Below, in pieces: positions 1 to 8,443 of a stretch of 14,439 nucleotides of DNA (position 1 is the first letter of the stretch; every line of letters begins with the position of its first letter). The stretch is taken from assembly GCA_001247695.2 (NCBI GenBank), contig LGRX02012902.1:1-14439 (forward strand), written 5' to 3'. This DNA comes from Cymbomonas tetramitiformis (taxonomy: Eukaryota > Chlorophyta > Pyramimonadophyceae > Pyramimonadales > Pyramimonadaceae). Both the position numbers and the translations under genes were made by a program. The notes below the pieces were generated by a model. It ran no database searches. It saw only the letters and a program-made list of their open reading frames with translations, and had not been told where the DNA came from.

Positions 1-205
1 CAGCCCCAGGGAAGCAGTGTCGCGCTCGCAGCCCGAGGGAAGCAGTGCCGCGCTAGCAGCCTCGGGGGAAGCAGCGCCGCGCTCGCAGCCCGAGGGAAGC
101 AGTGCCGCGCTCGCAGCCCGAGGGAAGCAGTGCCGCGCTCGCAGGGAAGCAGCGCCGTGCTCACAGCCCCGGGGAAGCAGTGCCGTCTCGACAGCCCCGA
201 GGAAG
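1..205. repeat. 28-bp tandem array 1 (about 7 units)
   Basis: About seven head-to-tail copies of a 28-bp unit with core GCAGCCCGAGGGAAGCAGTG followed by CCGCGCTC. One unit (around 142-163) is shortened to about 22 bp, and the last (from about 190) decays into unique sequence. The array is cut by the left window edge, so its full length is unknown. 28 is not a multiple of three, so the frame changes every unit, and the short Ser/Gln/Ala-rich reading frames across it are not evidence of coding. The core resembles the unit of the array at 2105-2906. Confidence 0.9.
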
Positions 206-515
206 CTGGGTGAGGGTTGAGGGTCTATGGATGGTCACACACCTTGACGAGCAGGTTGTGGTCTCCTTGAGGCTGCTCATTGTGGTGGCGCACAGCACCT
301 ACAATGTGCAATGGGAGTGAAGCCCATTGCACAAGGGGGGGGGTAGGTGTTTAAACCCAACCCGGAGGCTTGAGGGCACGAGGCCCTCCTAAACCCCCCC
401 AAAAAATTATGGAATGTTTAAAGCATATAGCTAATGAATTTACATACAATATAGCATGTTACGAATATCATCCGTCAAGAGTTAGAAGATCCTAGATCAG
501 CACCATCTACAACAT
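206..515. other. Noncoding stretch, G-run/C-run pair
   Basis: No gene is supported here. A nine-base G run near 337-345, followed by TAGG, is mirrored by CCTAAA and a seven-base C run near 391-401, which could pair imperfectly. Near 500-546 a short motif (ACCATCTAC) recurs three times and overlaps the 3' end of the minus-strand exon that follows. Confidence 0.5.
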
Positions 516-1028
516 CTAGGTAGATTCACCATCTACACCATCTAGACACATGCGCTTGCGTTTGGCTGCTCTATCACTGCGTGCCTCCTTCTGTGCGGCA
601 GCACGAGCATCCTCCATCTTTTGTGAAGTGGAGATTGCGCTCCGAGCCTCTCGCCTGGCGGCTTCAGATATCGGAGTACTTTGCGGCAAATGATGGAAGC
701 ACGTTTTGTGCCATGTCACCTGCATGATTCAAACATTTGATTCAGCTCTTGCAGTGCTCTTCAAAAATTTCACATCAATTTCGCAAGGTATTTCTGCACA
801 ACTTCCAAGAGCTATTAGGAGAGAGCAACGTCCAGATCTAGCATGTACCTTGATGCGCGCATAATCTTGCACATCCGTGAAGGCGAAGGTGATTGGTCCA
901 TTAATCAGTGACCGATCCCGTTTATTGATCGGGTTATGAGGGTTTGCTGCCCCATGGTACACGAACGGAAATCCTGCATCAGAAATAGCCATCCATTTAT
1001 TGCCTTGGAATGCATCCGGGCATTGCAC
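516..1028 (-). CDS. Last two exons of an unrecognised spliced gene
   Basis: Read on the minus strand, exon 1028-849 follows an acceptor (CCCTCAG|GTGC) and begins VQCPDAFQGNKWMAISDAGF, continuing to ...DVQDYARIK. A donor (ATCAAG|GTACATG) and an acceptor (CATGCAG|GTGACA) define a 129-nt intron, 848-720, whose removal keeps the frame and deletes the TGA at 731-729 that would otherwise split the reading. The final exon 719-516 reads VTWHKTCFHH... and ends in a highly charged, probably helical tail (SEAARREARSAISTSQKMED, then a KRKR basic patch that could be a nuclear localisation signal) before TAG. I do not recognise the family. That both halves share one frame, with splice signals exactly around the stop, supports splicing over decay. 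The upstream exon join is not resolved. Alternative: a pseudogene with one nonsense codon. Confidence 0.42.
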
Positions 1029-1752
1029 CTGAGGGCATGCACCTCTCAGGCAACCATCTGTTTACGGGCATGCGGACATGTGAGTGAATGCAAAGAGAAA
1101 AACTGAACACACCTTGGAATCCGCCAGCGAGCATCATTCCTCGAATGTTTTGGTGGGCGGCCCAACCTGCTCGAGGTTCCTGTACCACAATCTTGGAGGT
1201 GTGCTCCGATTCTGCAAGAACATGAGTCCACTCGATGGTCCATTCACTCCAAAAAGGGTTATGACACCAAAAGTAAAAGTCACCGCACCTAGAGAAGTCC
1301 CCCGCTCAATACGCTGCACCATCAGATGTCAACAATGTTCTACCAGGCATGTTGGCACTCAGCGCATGCGCATACAATGGTATGCAACAATTCTTGATCA
1401 GAGGCTAATAAGCCATGTAGGCAAGGGCTATATGCACACAAACCTTTGGGAGTTCCCAGCCGCTCTAGCAGAGTATGCCATACAGCAGGGGATATATTGC
1501 TTAACAATATATGCTGAGTCCCCTCACGTTGTGGGGCATTCTGCATGGCGCACTCCATCCTCGATGCCAAGTACACGCAAAATCTCAAACTGAGATCATG
1601 CGCTGTGTCCATGCACCGAGGCCTTCCAAGCACCCTGTCATCCCCCAAATATCAAAATTCCAAATAAATGCACACAGCGATGAGTATAGTGCTCAAATAC
1701 AAAGTCGTTCCATAAAGCATGTTTTCAAGTGAGAATATAGGACACAACGTAC
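1029..1752 (-). other. Possible additional small exons, joins unresolved
   Basis: On the minus strand, a block at 1211-1111 or 1211-1113 lies between an acceptor TTCTTGCAG|AATCGG and a donor CCAAG|GTGTG (or two bases later). It reads SEHTSKIVVQEPRAGWAAHQ..., and the downstream gap to the exon at 1028 is pyrimidine-rich. A 62-nt block at 1589-1528 lies between GATCTCAG and AAC|GTGAGG and reads FEILRVLGIEDGVRHAECPT. The phases of these pieces do not all agree with each other, so at least one boundary is wrong. The plus-strand reading frame of 169 codons at 1084-1593 covers the same stretch antisense and shows nothing recognisable. Confidence 0.22.
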
Positions 1753-1937
1753 CTATATTCGTTCACTGACTGCGGAAGTGCTCTCGTTATGGCTTTTCCC
1801 CCCTGGATGGTGATGACCTCGTGTGTGCACAAAAACTTTACACTGGATGAGCGGAATTGCTGCTCTTCGGCATATTCTGTCTCATTCATGAAGACTTTGC
1901 CATGTCCAATTACACTGTCCCACTCAACAACCTTCAT
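1753..1937 (-). CDS. Candidate internal exon, unrecognised product
   Basis: The minus-strand frame beginning near 1937 reads MKVVEWDSVIGHGKVFMNET and continues ...VKFLCTHEVITIQGGKAITRALPQSVNEY. It is closed by a strong donor at 1753/1752 (ATATAG|GTACGT). An in-frame TAA lies just upstream of the first Met, so this is either a first exon starting at that ATG or an internal exon with an acceptor near GATGAAG at about 1932. It lies on the same strand as the exons at 516-1028 and 3039-3244 and may belong with one or both. No domain is recognised. Confidence 0.32.
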
Positions 1938-2104
1938 CCCAAATACAAATTAGCTTCCTAAAGCACACGGTGAATTCGCCAACCACCCTCGAGTGGCGGG
2001 TAAGGGCGAAGATATGCAATTCTCCGGCTCGCCGCACCGCAAGTGGTACCCCGGAGACACGCACACCAGAGTGCCCATTGAACTGATGCTGTGACACGCA
2101 CACC
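1938..2104. other. Noncoding spacer before GC-rich array
   Basis: No reading frame of note. GACACGCACACCAG occurs twice (near 2055 and 2094) directly before the GC-rich array, as a short direct repeat at its edge. Confidence 0.4.
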
Positions 2105-2906
2105 AGGGAGTGCAATCTGGGCCTCGCTGCTCCGGGCATGCGCCCCGGGGCTCTCTGCTCAGGGCATGCGCTCCGGGGCGCGCTACTCAGGGAGCGCGCC
2201 CCGGGGCTCGCCGCTCGGGGTATGCGCCCGGCATCGCTCGTGGCGCCGTGTGGCCGCTTCTAGGGGCGGCCCGTCGTTTGCTGTCGGAAAGTGCGCTACG
2301 GCTCGCTGCCGTGGGCGCGCCCGCCCGCCGCTAAGGGAGTGCACCCGGCTCGCTCGCCTCGTGGGCGCGCCCCGAGGCTCACTACTAAGGGCGCACCCCG
2401 GAGGCTCGTCGCTAAGGGGGCGGCGCCCCGGGGCTCGCTGCTTGGGGAGTACTCCGCTCCGTCGGGCGTGGGCGCGCCCGGGCTCGGCCGGCCGTGGAGC
2501 CGCGCCCGGGGCTCGCTCGCTCGTGAGCGCGCCTCCGGGCTCGCCGGCTCGGGAGTGTACTCCGGGGCTCGCGCGAAGGGGGTACCCGGGGCTCGCTACT
2601 AAGGGGGCGCGCCCCGAGGCTCGCTGCTAAGGGGGCGCACCCCGGGGCTCGCCGCTCAGGGAGCGCGCTCCGGGGCTCGCTGCTCGGGGAGTGTACTCCG
2701 GGGCTCGCTGCTAAGGGGGCGCGCCCCGGGGCTCGCTGCTCAGGAAGTGCGCTCTGGGTCTCGCCACTCAGGGCATGCGCTCCGGGGCTCGCTGCTTGGG
2801 GTATGCGCTCCGGCGCTCGCTGCTCAGGGAGCGCGCCCCGGGGTTCGCTGCTCAGGGGGCGCGCCCCCGGGCTCGCTGCTCGGGTAGTGCAATTTGGGCC
2901 TCGCTG
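2105..2906. repeat. 28-bp GC-rich tandem array 2 (about 28 units)
   Basis: About 800 bp of a roughly 28-bp unit of the type GGGCTCGCTGCTAAGGGGGC followed by GCGCCCCG. Most units carry a self-complementary core such as GGGGCGCGCCCC or GGGAGCGCGCCCC, so single strands would fold into serial hairpins. The two outer units share a variant (GTGCAATCTGGGCCTCGCTG near 2110 and GTGCAATTTGGGCCTCGCTG near 2887), marking the array ends. Several central units (about 2220-2560) are degenerate. Reading frames of up to 179 codons through it are repeat translations. If the minus-strand exons at 3039-3244 and 1753-1937 belong to one gene, this array is intronic. Confidence 0.9.
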
Positions 2907-3038
2907 ATGCTTCTTCCAGCCGGTGCATCGGACACATGGACGCTAATACACGCAACTCAACTTACACGATCCCTGCCTTGAGGAAGCACACCGGGGGAGT
3001 GCACACCCGTGGAATGAAGTGGGCGAAAGACCACTTAC
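2907..3038 (-). other. Candidate intron start next to array 2
   Basis: Between the exon at 3039-3244 and the array. On the minus strand it begins with the canonical donor GTAAGTGG (3038-3031). The open frame carries on for about 30 codons past the donor (VSGLSPTSFHG...), but that stretch looks random compared with the exon. Confidence 0.4.
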
Positions 3039-3244
3039 CCCTTTGGTGCCCAGCTTTAGAACGCTCCCAGGCGGGAAATCTTGATCTGCACCGTTGACGT
3101 AGTCGTTGGGGAAGCCATACTCGTCGCCATAAAAGCACCTCACACCGGTTTGAAGCCGGATGAGGGTTTTTTCGACACCGTGGGGGTACTGCTTCCCTCT
3201 GTGTTCGACTCCAGAGAAGTGAATCAGAGGAAGCCCCGTTGTAC
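3039..3244 (-). CDS. Candidate internal exon, unrecognised product
   Basis: Minus-strand block between an acceptor (TTGCATGCAG|GTACAAC, exon start 3244) and a canonical donor (CAAAGGG|GTAAGTGG, exon end 3039). It reads TTGLPLIHFSGVEHRGKQYP..., then ...VRCFYGDEYGFPNDYV..., ending ...GSVLKLGTKG. The open frame reaches further upstream, to a TGA near 3410, without any ATG (only a GTG at 3377), so it must be joined to an upstream exon or use another acceptor such as CTGCCAG|GTGG near 3378. The composition (aromatic, Gly, Pro and Asp in a globular pattern) differs from the flanking repeats. The family is not recognised. Confidence 0.42.
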
Positions 3245-3540
3245 CTGCATGCAACAACCCGAGACGAACATCGTTATTCACAAAGGGGACACTGTCTATG
3301 CCCTCTCCCCCCCCTCTGGCAATGCGTAGCCGCTGCTGGCCTCCCCCGAGCTGAATAACTGCGCGTGGCGCGGCCACCTGGCAGACTACACACGATTCAG
3401 CGCACAGTCAGCATCAAGCCGTCGTATCCACATCAAAGCACGGTTTCCCCTAAACGTCGTTGTTTTCAAATACCCTAGAAGACCAACCCTACTAGATTGT
3501 CACTTGTGATCAAAACTTTGGTGACAGCGTACTTGTTCAC
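3245..3540. other. No supported gene
   Basis: Minus-strand sequence just upstream of the candidate exon is Gly/Arg-rich and open (codons for MAAPRAVIQLGGGQQRLRIA, starting at GTG), but has no ATG. It is probably intron or 5' sequence. The rest, to 3540, shows nothing recognisable. Confidence 0.4.
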
Positions 3541-3720
3541 AATCAAAGTATCCCGCCCCCGCCATTCGCAGCAACCAGGGGTCACCGCCTGATGCGCTAT
3601 ATTCAAGGTATCCCACGCCCCCCCCACTCGCAGCCACAAGGGGGCACCGCCTGCTGCGCTTGATTGAACGCATCCTACCCCCCCTACTCGCAACCAGCAG
3701 GGGGCACCGCCTGCTGAGCT
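3541..3720. repeat. 60-bp imperfect tandem repeat, three units
   Basis: Three units at 3541-3600, 3601-3660 and 3661-3720, followed by a partial fourth (AAATTAAATCCC). Each contains ATTCAA(A/G)GTATCCC or a variant, a C-rich run of 5-9 bases, CACTCGCAG or a variant, a GGGG(T/G)CACCGCCTG block and a GCGCT end. The third unit abuts the stop codon of the minus-strand frame that ends at 3726. Confidence 0.85.
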
Positions 3721-3725
3721 GCAAA

Positions 3726-4370
3726 TTAAATCCCATTCGCCGTGTTTCTAAACAAGTTGTTTAATTCATTCGAAGCGACGACTAGACATACGTTCGCTAG
3801 CAAGCTCACTCGACTCGAATTCGTTATATCGTTTATATCGTAAAAAGCTTTCGAAAAGCAGTGATGTAACGACACGTACTCTTTGGGAGGGAGACATGCA
3901 ACGCAGGGAGGGAGAAAGTTGGAGAGATCACCTGGGTACACGATATCGTAACCTCCAGCTTCGGGACAAGTCGAGGTTGTGAAAATAGCATCGACGTCCA
4001 CATACCACTCGCTATCGATTTCTACCAATACTGGGGACCGCAGTCCACTACACTGGTTGATCAGGTTGGAGGCAAATCCAATTTGCCGCCCCAAGTGCTC
4101 CTTCCGCGCTTTGTCGTCGCCTTTCTCGTACTCGACGACCGTAGTCAGCTGCACTTTTTCTGAAAAAATGACATTCAACCCGAGCGGGTTGGCCAACTGC
4201 CTTACCAACCGCTCGAGTCCTACGGAACGGGAAATTTTTTCGTTCTGGCAGAAGCCGTTGAAGACGAACGCCAAGTCCGCCAAGGTGAAAGGTGGCTCTT
4301 GCCCGAAAGGTGTCTGACGAAGGACCTCCTTGATGAAGTCACTGTTGTAGCTATGGCGGTGAAGACGCAT
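3726..4370 (-). CDS. Unrecognised protein, 214 aa
   Basis: A minus-strand frame from ATG at 4370 (MRLHRHSYNSDFIKEVLRQT) to TAA at 3726. The frame stays open upstream to about 4421 without another ATG, and the ATG is directly preceded by CTTTTTAG, which could instead be a 3' splice site. The first roughly 145 residues look globular (...PFTLADLAFVFNGFCQNEKI..., ...LANPLGLNVIFSEKVQLTTV..., ...PVLVEIDSEWYVDVDAIFTT...GGYDIVYPG). After CCCAG|GTGATC at about 3932/3931 the translation turns less protein-like, so a donor there and an intron running toward 3726 are possible. In that case this is one exon of about 440 nt rather than a full gene. I do not recognise the family. It is divergent from the methyltransferase gene, about 1.25 kb away. 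Confidence 0.45.
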   Translation of the reverse strand: MRLHRHSYNSDFIKEVLRQTPFGQEPPFTLADLAFVFNGFCQNEKISRSVGLERLVRQLANPLGLNVIFSEKVQLTTVVEYEKGDDKARKEHLGRQIGFASNLINQCSGLRSPVLVEIDSEWYVDVDAIFTTSTCPEAGGYDIVYPGDLSNFLPPCVACLPPKEYVSLHHCFSKAFYDINDITNSSRVSLLANVCLVVASNELNNLFRNTANGI

Positions 4371-5617
4371 CACTAAAAAGCGCAGAAAGATATGTGTCAA
4401 TACTGTTTTTTGCGTCAGCAACTCGTTCGCCCATCAATACTTTCAGGCGAGCGTTTTAGTCAATGGAAGCTGCATGAAATTGGAAGATGGTGATGTGGCT
4501 CTGCTCGTGACGGCTAGATGAATCTTGAATTCATCGATTCCCGTCAGATTTACAGAAACAATTAAAGGCATTTAAAATGAATTAAAACATACAAGATATT
4601 TCACTCATGTTGCGTTTGAACATGACTGAACGCTATCTGAAGCATGCCAACGCGACTCGCAGTGTTGCAACTGCGACTTCCCCGAACGGACACGTCAAAA
4701 CAAAATATTCCAATATTCCTTCCACAAACCAACGAACGCGACTCTGACAGTATCCCAAGCACTCGATGATCGCCTGATATCGCCTAATCGGTCAAGACAT
4801 TTAGATCACTATGACTATCCCGCGACGTTTTATGGCGACGACAAAGCGCCGCACGAATCGAAGCGGTTCGCTCGCTACGCCCTGCTCCGTCAGCGCAACC
4901 ATGCTCGGGTCCGACCTGCTCGCGCGTTATTCACATTTTCAGAAATCCCTCGAGGGAGCAACTTTCGCCCTATGCGGGAGTATGTGTTTTTACTCAAAAG
5001 CGGATTCGCCACCAAATTCGCCTCCGTAACTTTCGCCTCGCTACGCGCGTTAATGAATTAGGTACAGTTTTGGAATGCTTAGACTCTTGCGCATCGGTTG
5101 CCATCATCCGATATACCCCACGAGCGAGCGGGGTGTAGCGGATGCTCGATTGAGCGTTCCGAGGGTTGTATGAGCGAGTCAAATCACACGCCATTCTAAG
5201 ATTTTCCTCAGTTCTTGTTACAAGACAACAACTGAGCAGCAAGGACCCGCCAGTATGCTTCCTTAGACGCATACTAGTAGGTCTGGAAAGGCCCGTAAGC
5301 AAAGATGAAATTTTGCGGCCAGGAAAAATCATTCGGTGCATCAAAAATCAGCCCAAACCCTGAATTTCCGATGACGCGGCTCCGTTGCCTGAAATGGGCA
5401 GATTTGTACCAGTATGAGTATTTCAGATGACCGATTGTACGTGGGTCGCCAGGCTGAAAAAAACCGGACCGTCATACGATTAACGATAGAGCTAATCGCC
5501 TATATTTCTGAGTTTTGTCATCAGGTAACCCTCTGCTCGATACAGTTCCAGAGTAGAGGGTCTGCAACGTTTGGGAGAAAGACGGATACAGGTAGTTAAG
5601 AACTTGTGATAACCACC
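4371..5617. other. Intergenic region between divergent genes
   Basis: About 1.25 kb with no convincing gene. Small frames (72 codons at 4811-5029 plus, 116 at 4994-5344 minus) are Arg/Ser-rich and show no motif. Near 4960-5035 the motif TTCGCC recurs four times at 12-50 bp spacing. Near 5114-5137, TACCCC and GGGGTGTA form a small inverted repeat. Confidence 0.5.
5528..5561 (+). promoter_or_regulatory. 11-bp stem-loop in methyltransferase leader
   Basis: ACCCTCTGCTC (5528-5538) pairs over its whole length with GAGTAGAGGGT (5551-5561), with a single G-U wobble and a 12-nt loop. It ends 56 bases before the methyltransferase ATG, so it would sit in the 5' untranslated region if transcription begins upstream. 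Its role is unknown; a stem this close to a start codon could slow scanning or bind a protein. Confidence 0.5.
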
Positions 5618-6571
5618 ATGGGCGGCCAAACTAAATACTTACGTCCTGACGCGAAACTCTTTTCACCATTCCAGGTGCTTGGCATATCTGCCTTTTCGTT
5701 TTTCTTGGGTAGCTTTGGCTACTTTTCCAGCAGTACCCCAGCTTCAATGCTCACGGCTCTGCCCTCGGGAGAAAGCCACCAATCTGACACCGCCCGCTGG
5801 TGCGCCCGATCTGGCTGGGTGCCCCCTGCTGCATGCTCTACGGCTCCCCACCGGCCGCACGAGATAGGGTCAGCCGATCGCATGGACAAAGGCTTTCACA
5901 GCGAGTATGGACAGGATGAGTGGACATTCCACAAGTTTTTCTCCAACTTTTCGGAGCCAGAAGGTTTCTTCGTTGAGTTTGGTGCACGTGATGGCATTGC
6001 TCATTCGAACTCGTATTTTTTTGAGACGCGACTAGGCTGGCAGGGTATTCTTGTCGAGCCAGTTTTTAGTGAATACCTGAAGCTTTCTACACATAGACCG
6101 AAAAGCAAAGCCTTTCACGGTGCTCTTTGTGATGGCGAAGGGATGGAAACGTTTATACACCTTGATGGTGAGCTTCTGGGTTGGAGCGGCTTTAAGAGCG
6201 ATCTACAAAAAAAAGGGCATTTGGACCACATCAATTCAGTCGTTGCGTCAGGGAGAGCCAGCATAAAAGAAGCTCCAGTACAGTGTTACAATCTTAACTC
6301 TGAATTGAGAAAGCTGGGGAAGTCGCGAGTTCACTTATTAAGTGCAGACTGCGAAGGATGTGAGATTAGCGTTCTTCGGCATTTGAACTGGGATGAAATA
6401 TTCATTGATGTGGTTTTAAGAGAGCGTCACAATAACCCGGAGCTGGAAAGTCGGGAGGCAAGTTTCATGTACGCCAAAGGTTTCGAGCTCGTTCATTGGG
6501 AAACCTCAGACATGGTTTTTGTCAACAAGCAAAGCCCATATTTACACCCAAATGGCCGTTCCCTGTCTTGA
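5618..6571 (+). CDS. FkbM-family methyltransferase, membrane-anchored
   Basis: Predicted SAM-dependent O-methyltransferase of the FkbM (Methyltransf_21) family, 317 aa, apparently intronless. The start is the ATG at 5618 in a near-ideal Kozak context (ACCACCATGG); an in-frame TAA lies at 5597. Residues 18-36 (FQVLGISAFSFFLGSFGYF) form a single hydrophobic segment after a basic N-terminus, consistent with a type II anchor in the Golgi/ER. Residues 40-90 are a low-complexity linker. The catalytic domain follows: EYGQDEW (96-102), SAM-binding motif I FFVEFGARDG (117-126), the helix and strand ending ILVEP with acidic E147 expected to contact the SAM ribose, and the family hallmark DCEGCE (244-249). 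FkbM enzymes methylate sugar or polyketide hydroxyls. With a luminal anchor, a cell-wall or secreted glycan is the likely substrate, but that is inference. Confidence 0.9.
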   Translation: MGGQTKYLRPDAKLFSPFQVLGISAFSFFLGSFGYFSSSTPASMLTALPSGESHQSDTARWCARSGWVPPAACSTAPHRPHEIGSADRMDKGFHSEYGQDEWTFHKFFSNFSEPEGFFVEFGARDGIAHSNSYFFETRLGWQGILVEPVFSEYLKLSTHRPKSKAFHGALCDGEGMETFIHLDGELLGWSGFKSDLQKKGHLDHINSVVASGRASIKEAPVQCYNLNSELRKLGKSRVHLLSADCEGCEISVLRHLNWDEIFIDVVLRERHNNPELESREASFMYAKGFELVHWETSDMVFVNKQSPYLHPNGRSLS

Positions 6572-7385
6572 AGCGTAGATGATGTATGCATCCCGTCCGG
6601 AAAGGGGGTGTATCACGTATAGTTTCGAGGAGGTCGGCGCGGGTTGATCTACAATTTGCTCGGTTCCTGTGGCACTTAAGCGATGCCAGGGACGAAACAC
6701 TAAATGAACAGTGAACAACTTCTAAAGCATACTCCGTTCTTGCTGTGCACGTTCCCAGCAACAAATATCGTCGAGCCCAAGTAGGAACTAGCACCATTCT
6801 CTGGATATCAATAAATCAAGAGGTCGTGGAGGGACATACTCCGCCATTGGAAAGTACTTCAACAAATCTTCAACAAACTTCTTGGATATTTTAGTTGGAG
6901 ATGGATCGGACGTGCCCCCTAACAAGGCAAATATGCTTTTGTGACCTTTAATTGTTCGATGCACTTGAAAATAAAGTTATAGTTTTATGAGTTGAGGGCT
7001 CTTGTTAACCTTGACGTACCACTAAATGATACCTTTGTGTCAAGACTTCAGAGAGCTGAGTTAGGGGGATTTAGGGTTTTTGTCAGGTATTTGGAAGTGA
7101 AACTTCTAGCAGAAAAGTACAGAAGGAACTTTTGGTTAGTCGCCCAGGCACCATCGGTGAAAACTTTTTTTTCTTTCTAATAACTTTTTGAAAGATGACA
7201 CTATGCAATTTCGAAGCTCACACATTTACACTTTGAATCTATTCTTTATGAAACTTTCTAATTAACTACTAAAAAAAGTTGTTTTAGAATATCTTAACTT
7301 ATATGCTTAGACCAGCAACTCTAAAATTCAATTTCCCTTGAATGTTCTAAGTTTTTAATGGCGAAGGTGATTCCGCGGTCGGTGG
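6572..7385. other. 3' flank of methyltransferase gene, no gene seen
   Basis: AT-rich sequence with only short frames. CTTCAACAAA occurs twice in tandem near 6857-6877. Polyadenylation-like hexamers lie at 6810 and near 6970. Confidence 0.5.
6810..6815 (+). terminator. Candidate polyadenylation signal (AATAAA)
   Basis: First AATAAA downstream of the methyltransferase stop, 239 bases after it, on the coding strand. A second AATAAA lies near 6970. Position is the only support. Confidence 0.3.
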
Positions 7386-7415
7386 GATATATATATATAT
7401 ATAAGGATATATATA
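7386..7415. repeat. AT dinucleotide microsatellite
   Basis: An uninterrupted (AT)n tract of about 17 bases, then AAGG, then a second short AT run. Two hundred bases further on (7576-7589), CCACC-TTAT-GGTGG forms a small hairpin leading into a nine-base G run. Confidence 0.85.
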
Positions 7416-8443
7416 CACGGCAGTGCACAGGTGGAAGCACTGGAACTCTCGGTGAAACTAAGATACATTGCATAGAATACTTACGCGTTTTATGCAAGTG
7501 CAATGACTGCCGAGACAAACGCAGCGGGCGGCGTGTGACGCGGTTCTCCGAGGGGGGGCGGTAGGAGATAGGCCACCACCTTATGGTGGGGGGGGGAGGC
7601 AGTCTCCCCGTGACACCACCTCCTCCCGAGAGAGAGAGGTGCCACAAGAAAGCAATGTACATCAGGCCTACCGGCCATCCTACATCTGGAATCCTAAGGA
7701 CCCTTTTTCAGCTCAGCTTGAAGGGCATGCGCCAACGCTGGCTCCTAACGGTAGGCTTTTTACAATAAAGCAAAAGACAACGCTCCACGGCTACCAGGCG
7801 TGCGAGTATATTCATTTATTAAAGGATTCTAAGCGTTGCATGACGCCTACCGTATGTCCCACAAAGGCTTTAATGTAGCCGGTGGTAATGTATGCTATAT
7901 ATTCTATCGTATTATCGAACCGAATTCGATCGTGACGAAACTTATTTTTACTATATACTATATACTGAATCAAGTCAGAGAGTTACTAGCTAGGTTAAGT
8001 GCATTTGCAAGTCTGTATTCAAGAAGGCCTCAATTGTTTCCAAGCTTCCTTTTCAAGGCCCGAAACTGTCACGGGATCAGCTTTCCTCAACATCCCGTGA
8101 CCGTCATACTCGTCCCAGCCTCACTCTCGATTGTTGTCTCTTTTATTCGTCATTCGATCTCGATCTTATTTCAGTGCATCGACATTCGACTACAGTCATA
8201 CATTCATACGGTCATAGTATAATCCATGCGGAAATATTCTCCTCGATGTTGATATGCTTGCATCCGAACAGCTATAAGTCTTCATTTTATTATGCTAGCG
8301 GGTATTGTTGGGCCACTTATTGAGCGTGCAGTTGAGGACAAGACACAATACAGCCAGATCGTATACTTGTTCTTAATGAAAACTTTCGCAATGCATACGG
8401 TAAATCACTCAGAGAGAAGGTGTTGACATCAGTACAACACCAT
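7416..8443. other. No supported gene; one 10-bp hairpin
   Basis: Small frames occur (e.g. 128 codons at 7836-8222) but show no motif and are interspersed with simple sequence. The clearest structure is GTCACGGGAT (8068-8077) facing ATCCCGTGAC (8092-8101), a perfect 10-bp stem with a 14-nt loop. Confidence 0.5.

Noticed and set aside
1084..1593. 169-codon plus frame
   Set aside because: Antisense to better-supported minus-strand exon candidates and without recognisable features.
2091..2630. 179-codon plus frame, Arg/Gly/Ala-rich
   Set aside because: Translation of the GC-rich 28-bp array; the period is not a multiple of three and other frames are equally open.
1..2906. CRISPR-like 28-bp repeats
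   Set aside because: Units are directly adjacent with no unique spacers, in a eukaryotic setting; these are minisatellites.
3541..3720. CTCF-like sites (CCAGCAGGGGGCACC type) in three copies
   Set aside because: The resemblance is real, but CTCF is an animal protein and nothing suggests an animal genome; a C/G-rich tandem repeat explains it.
5606..5617. GTG start four codons upstream of the methyltransferase ATG
   Set aside because: The ATG at 5618 has a near-perfect Kozak context, and eukaryotic GTG starts are rare.
7836..8222. 128-codon plus frame
   Set aside because: No motif, mixed with simple sequence, and contains the 10-bp inverted repeat; more likely chance.
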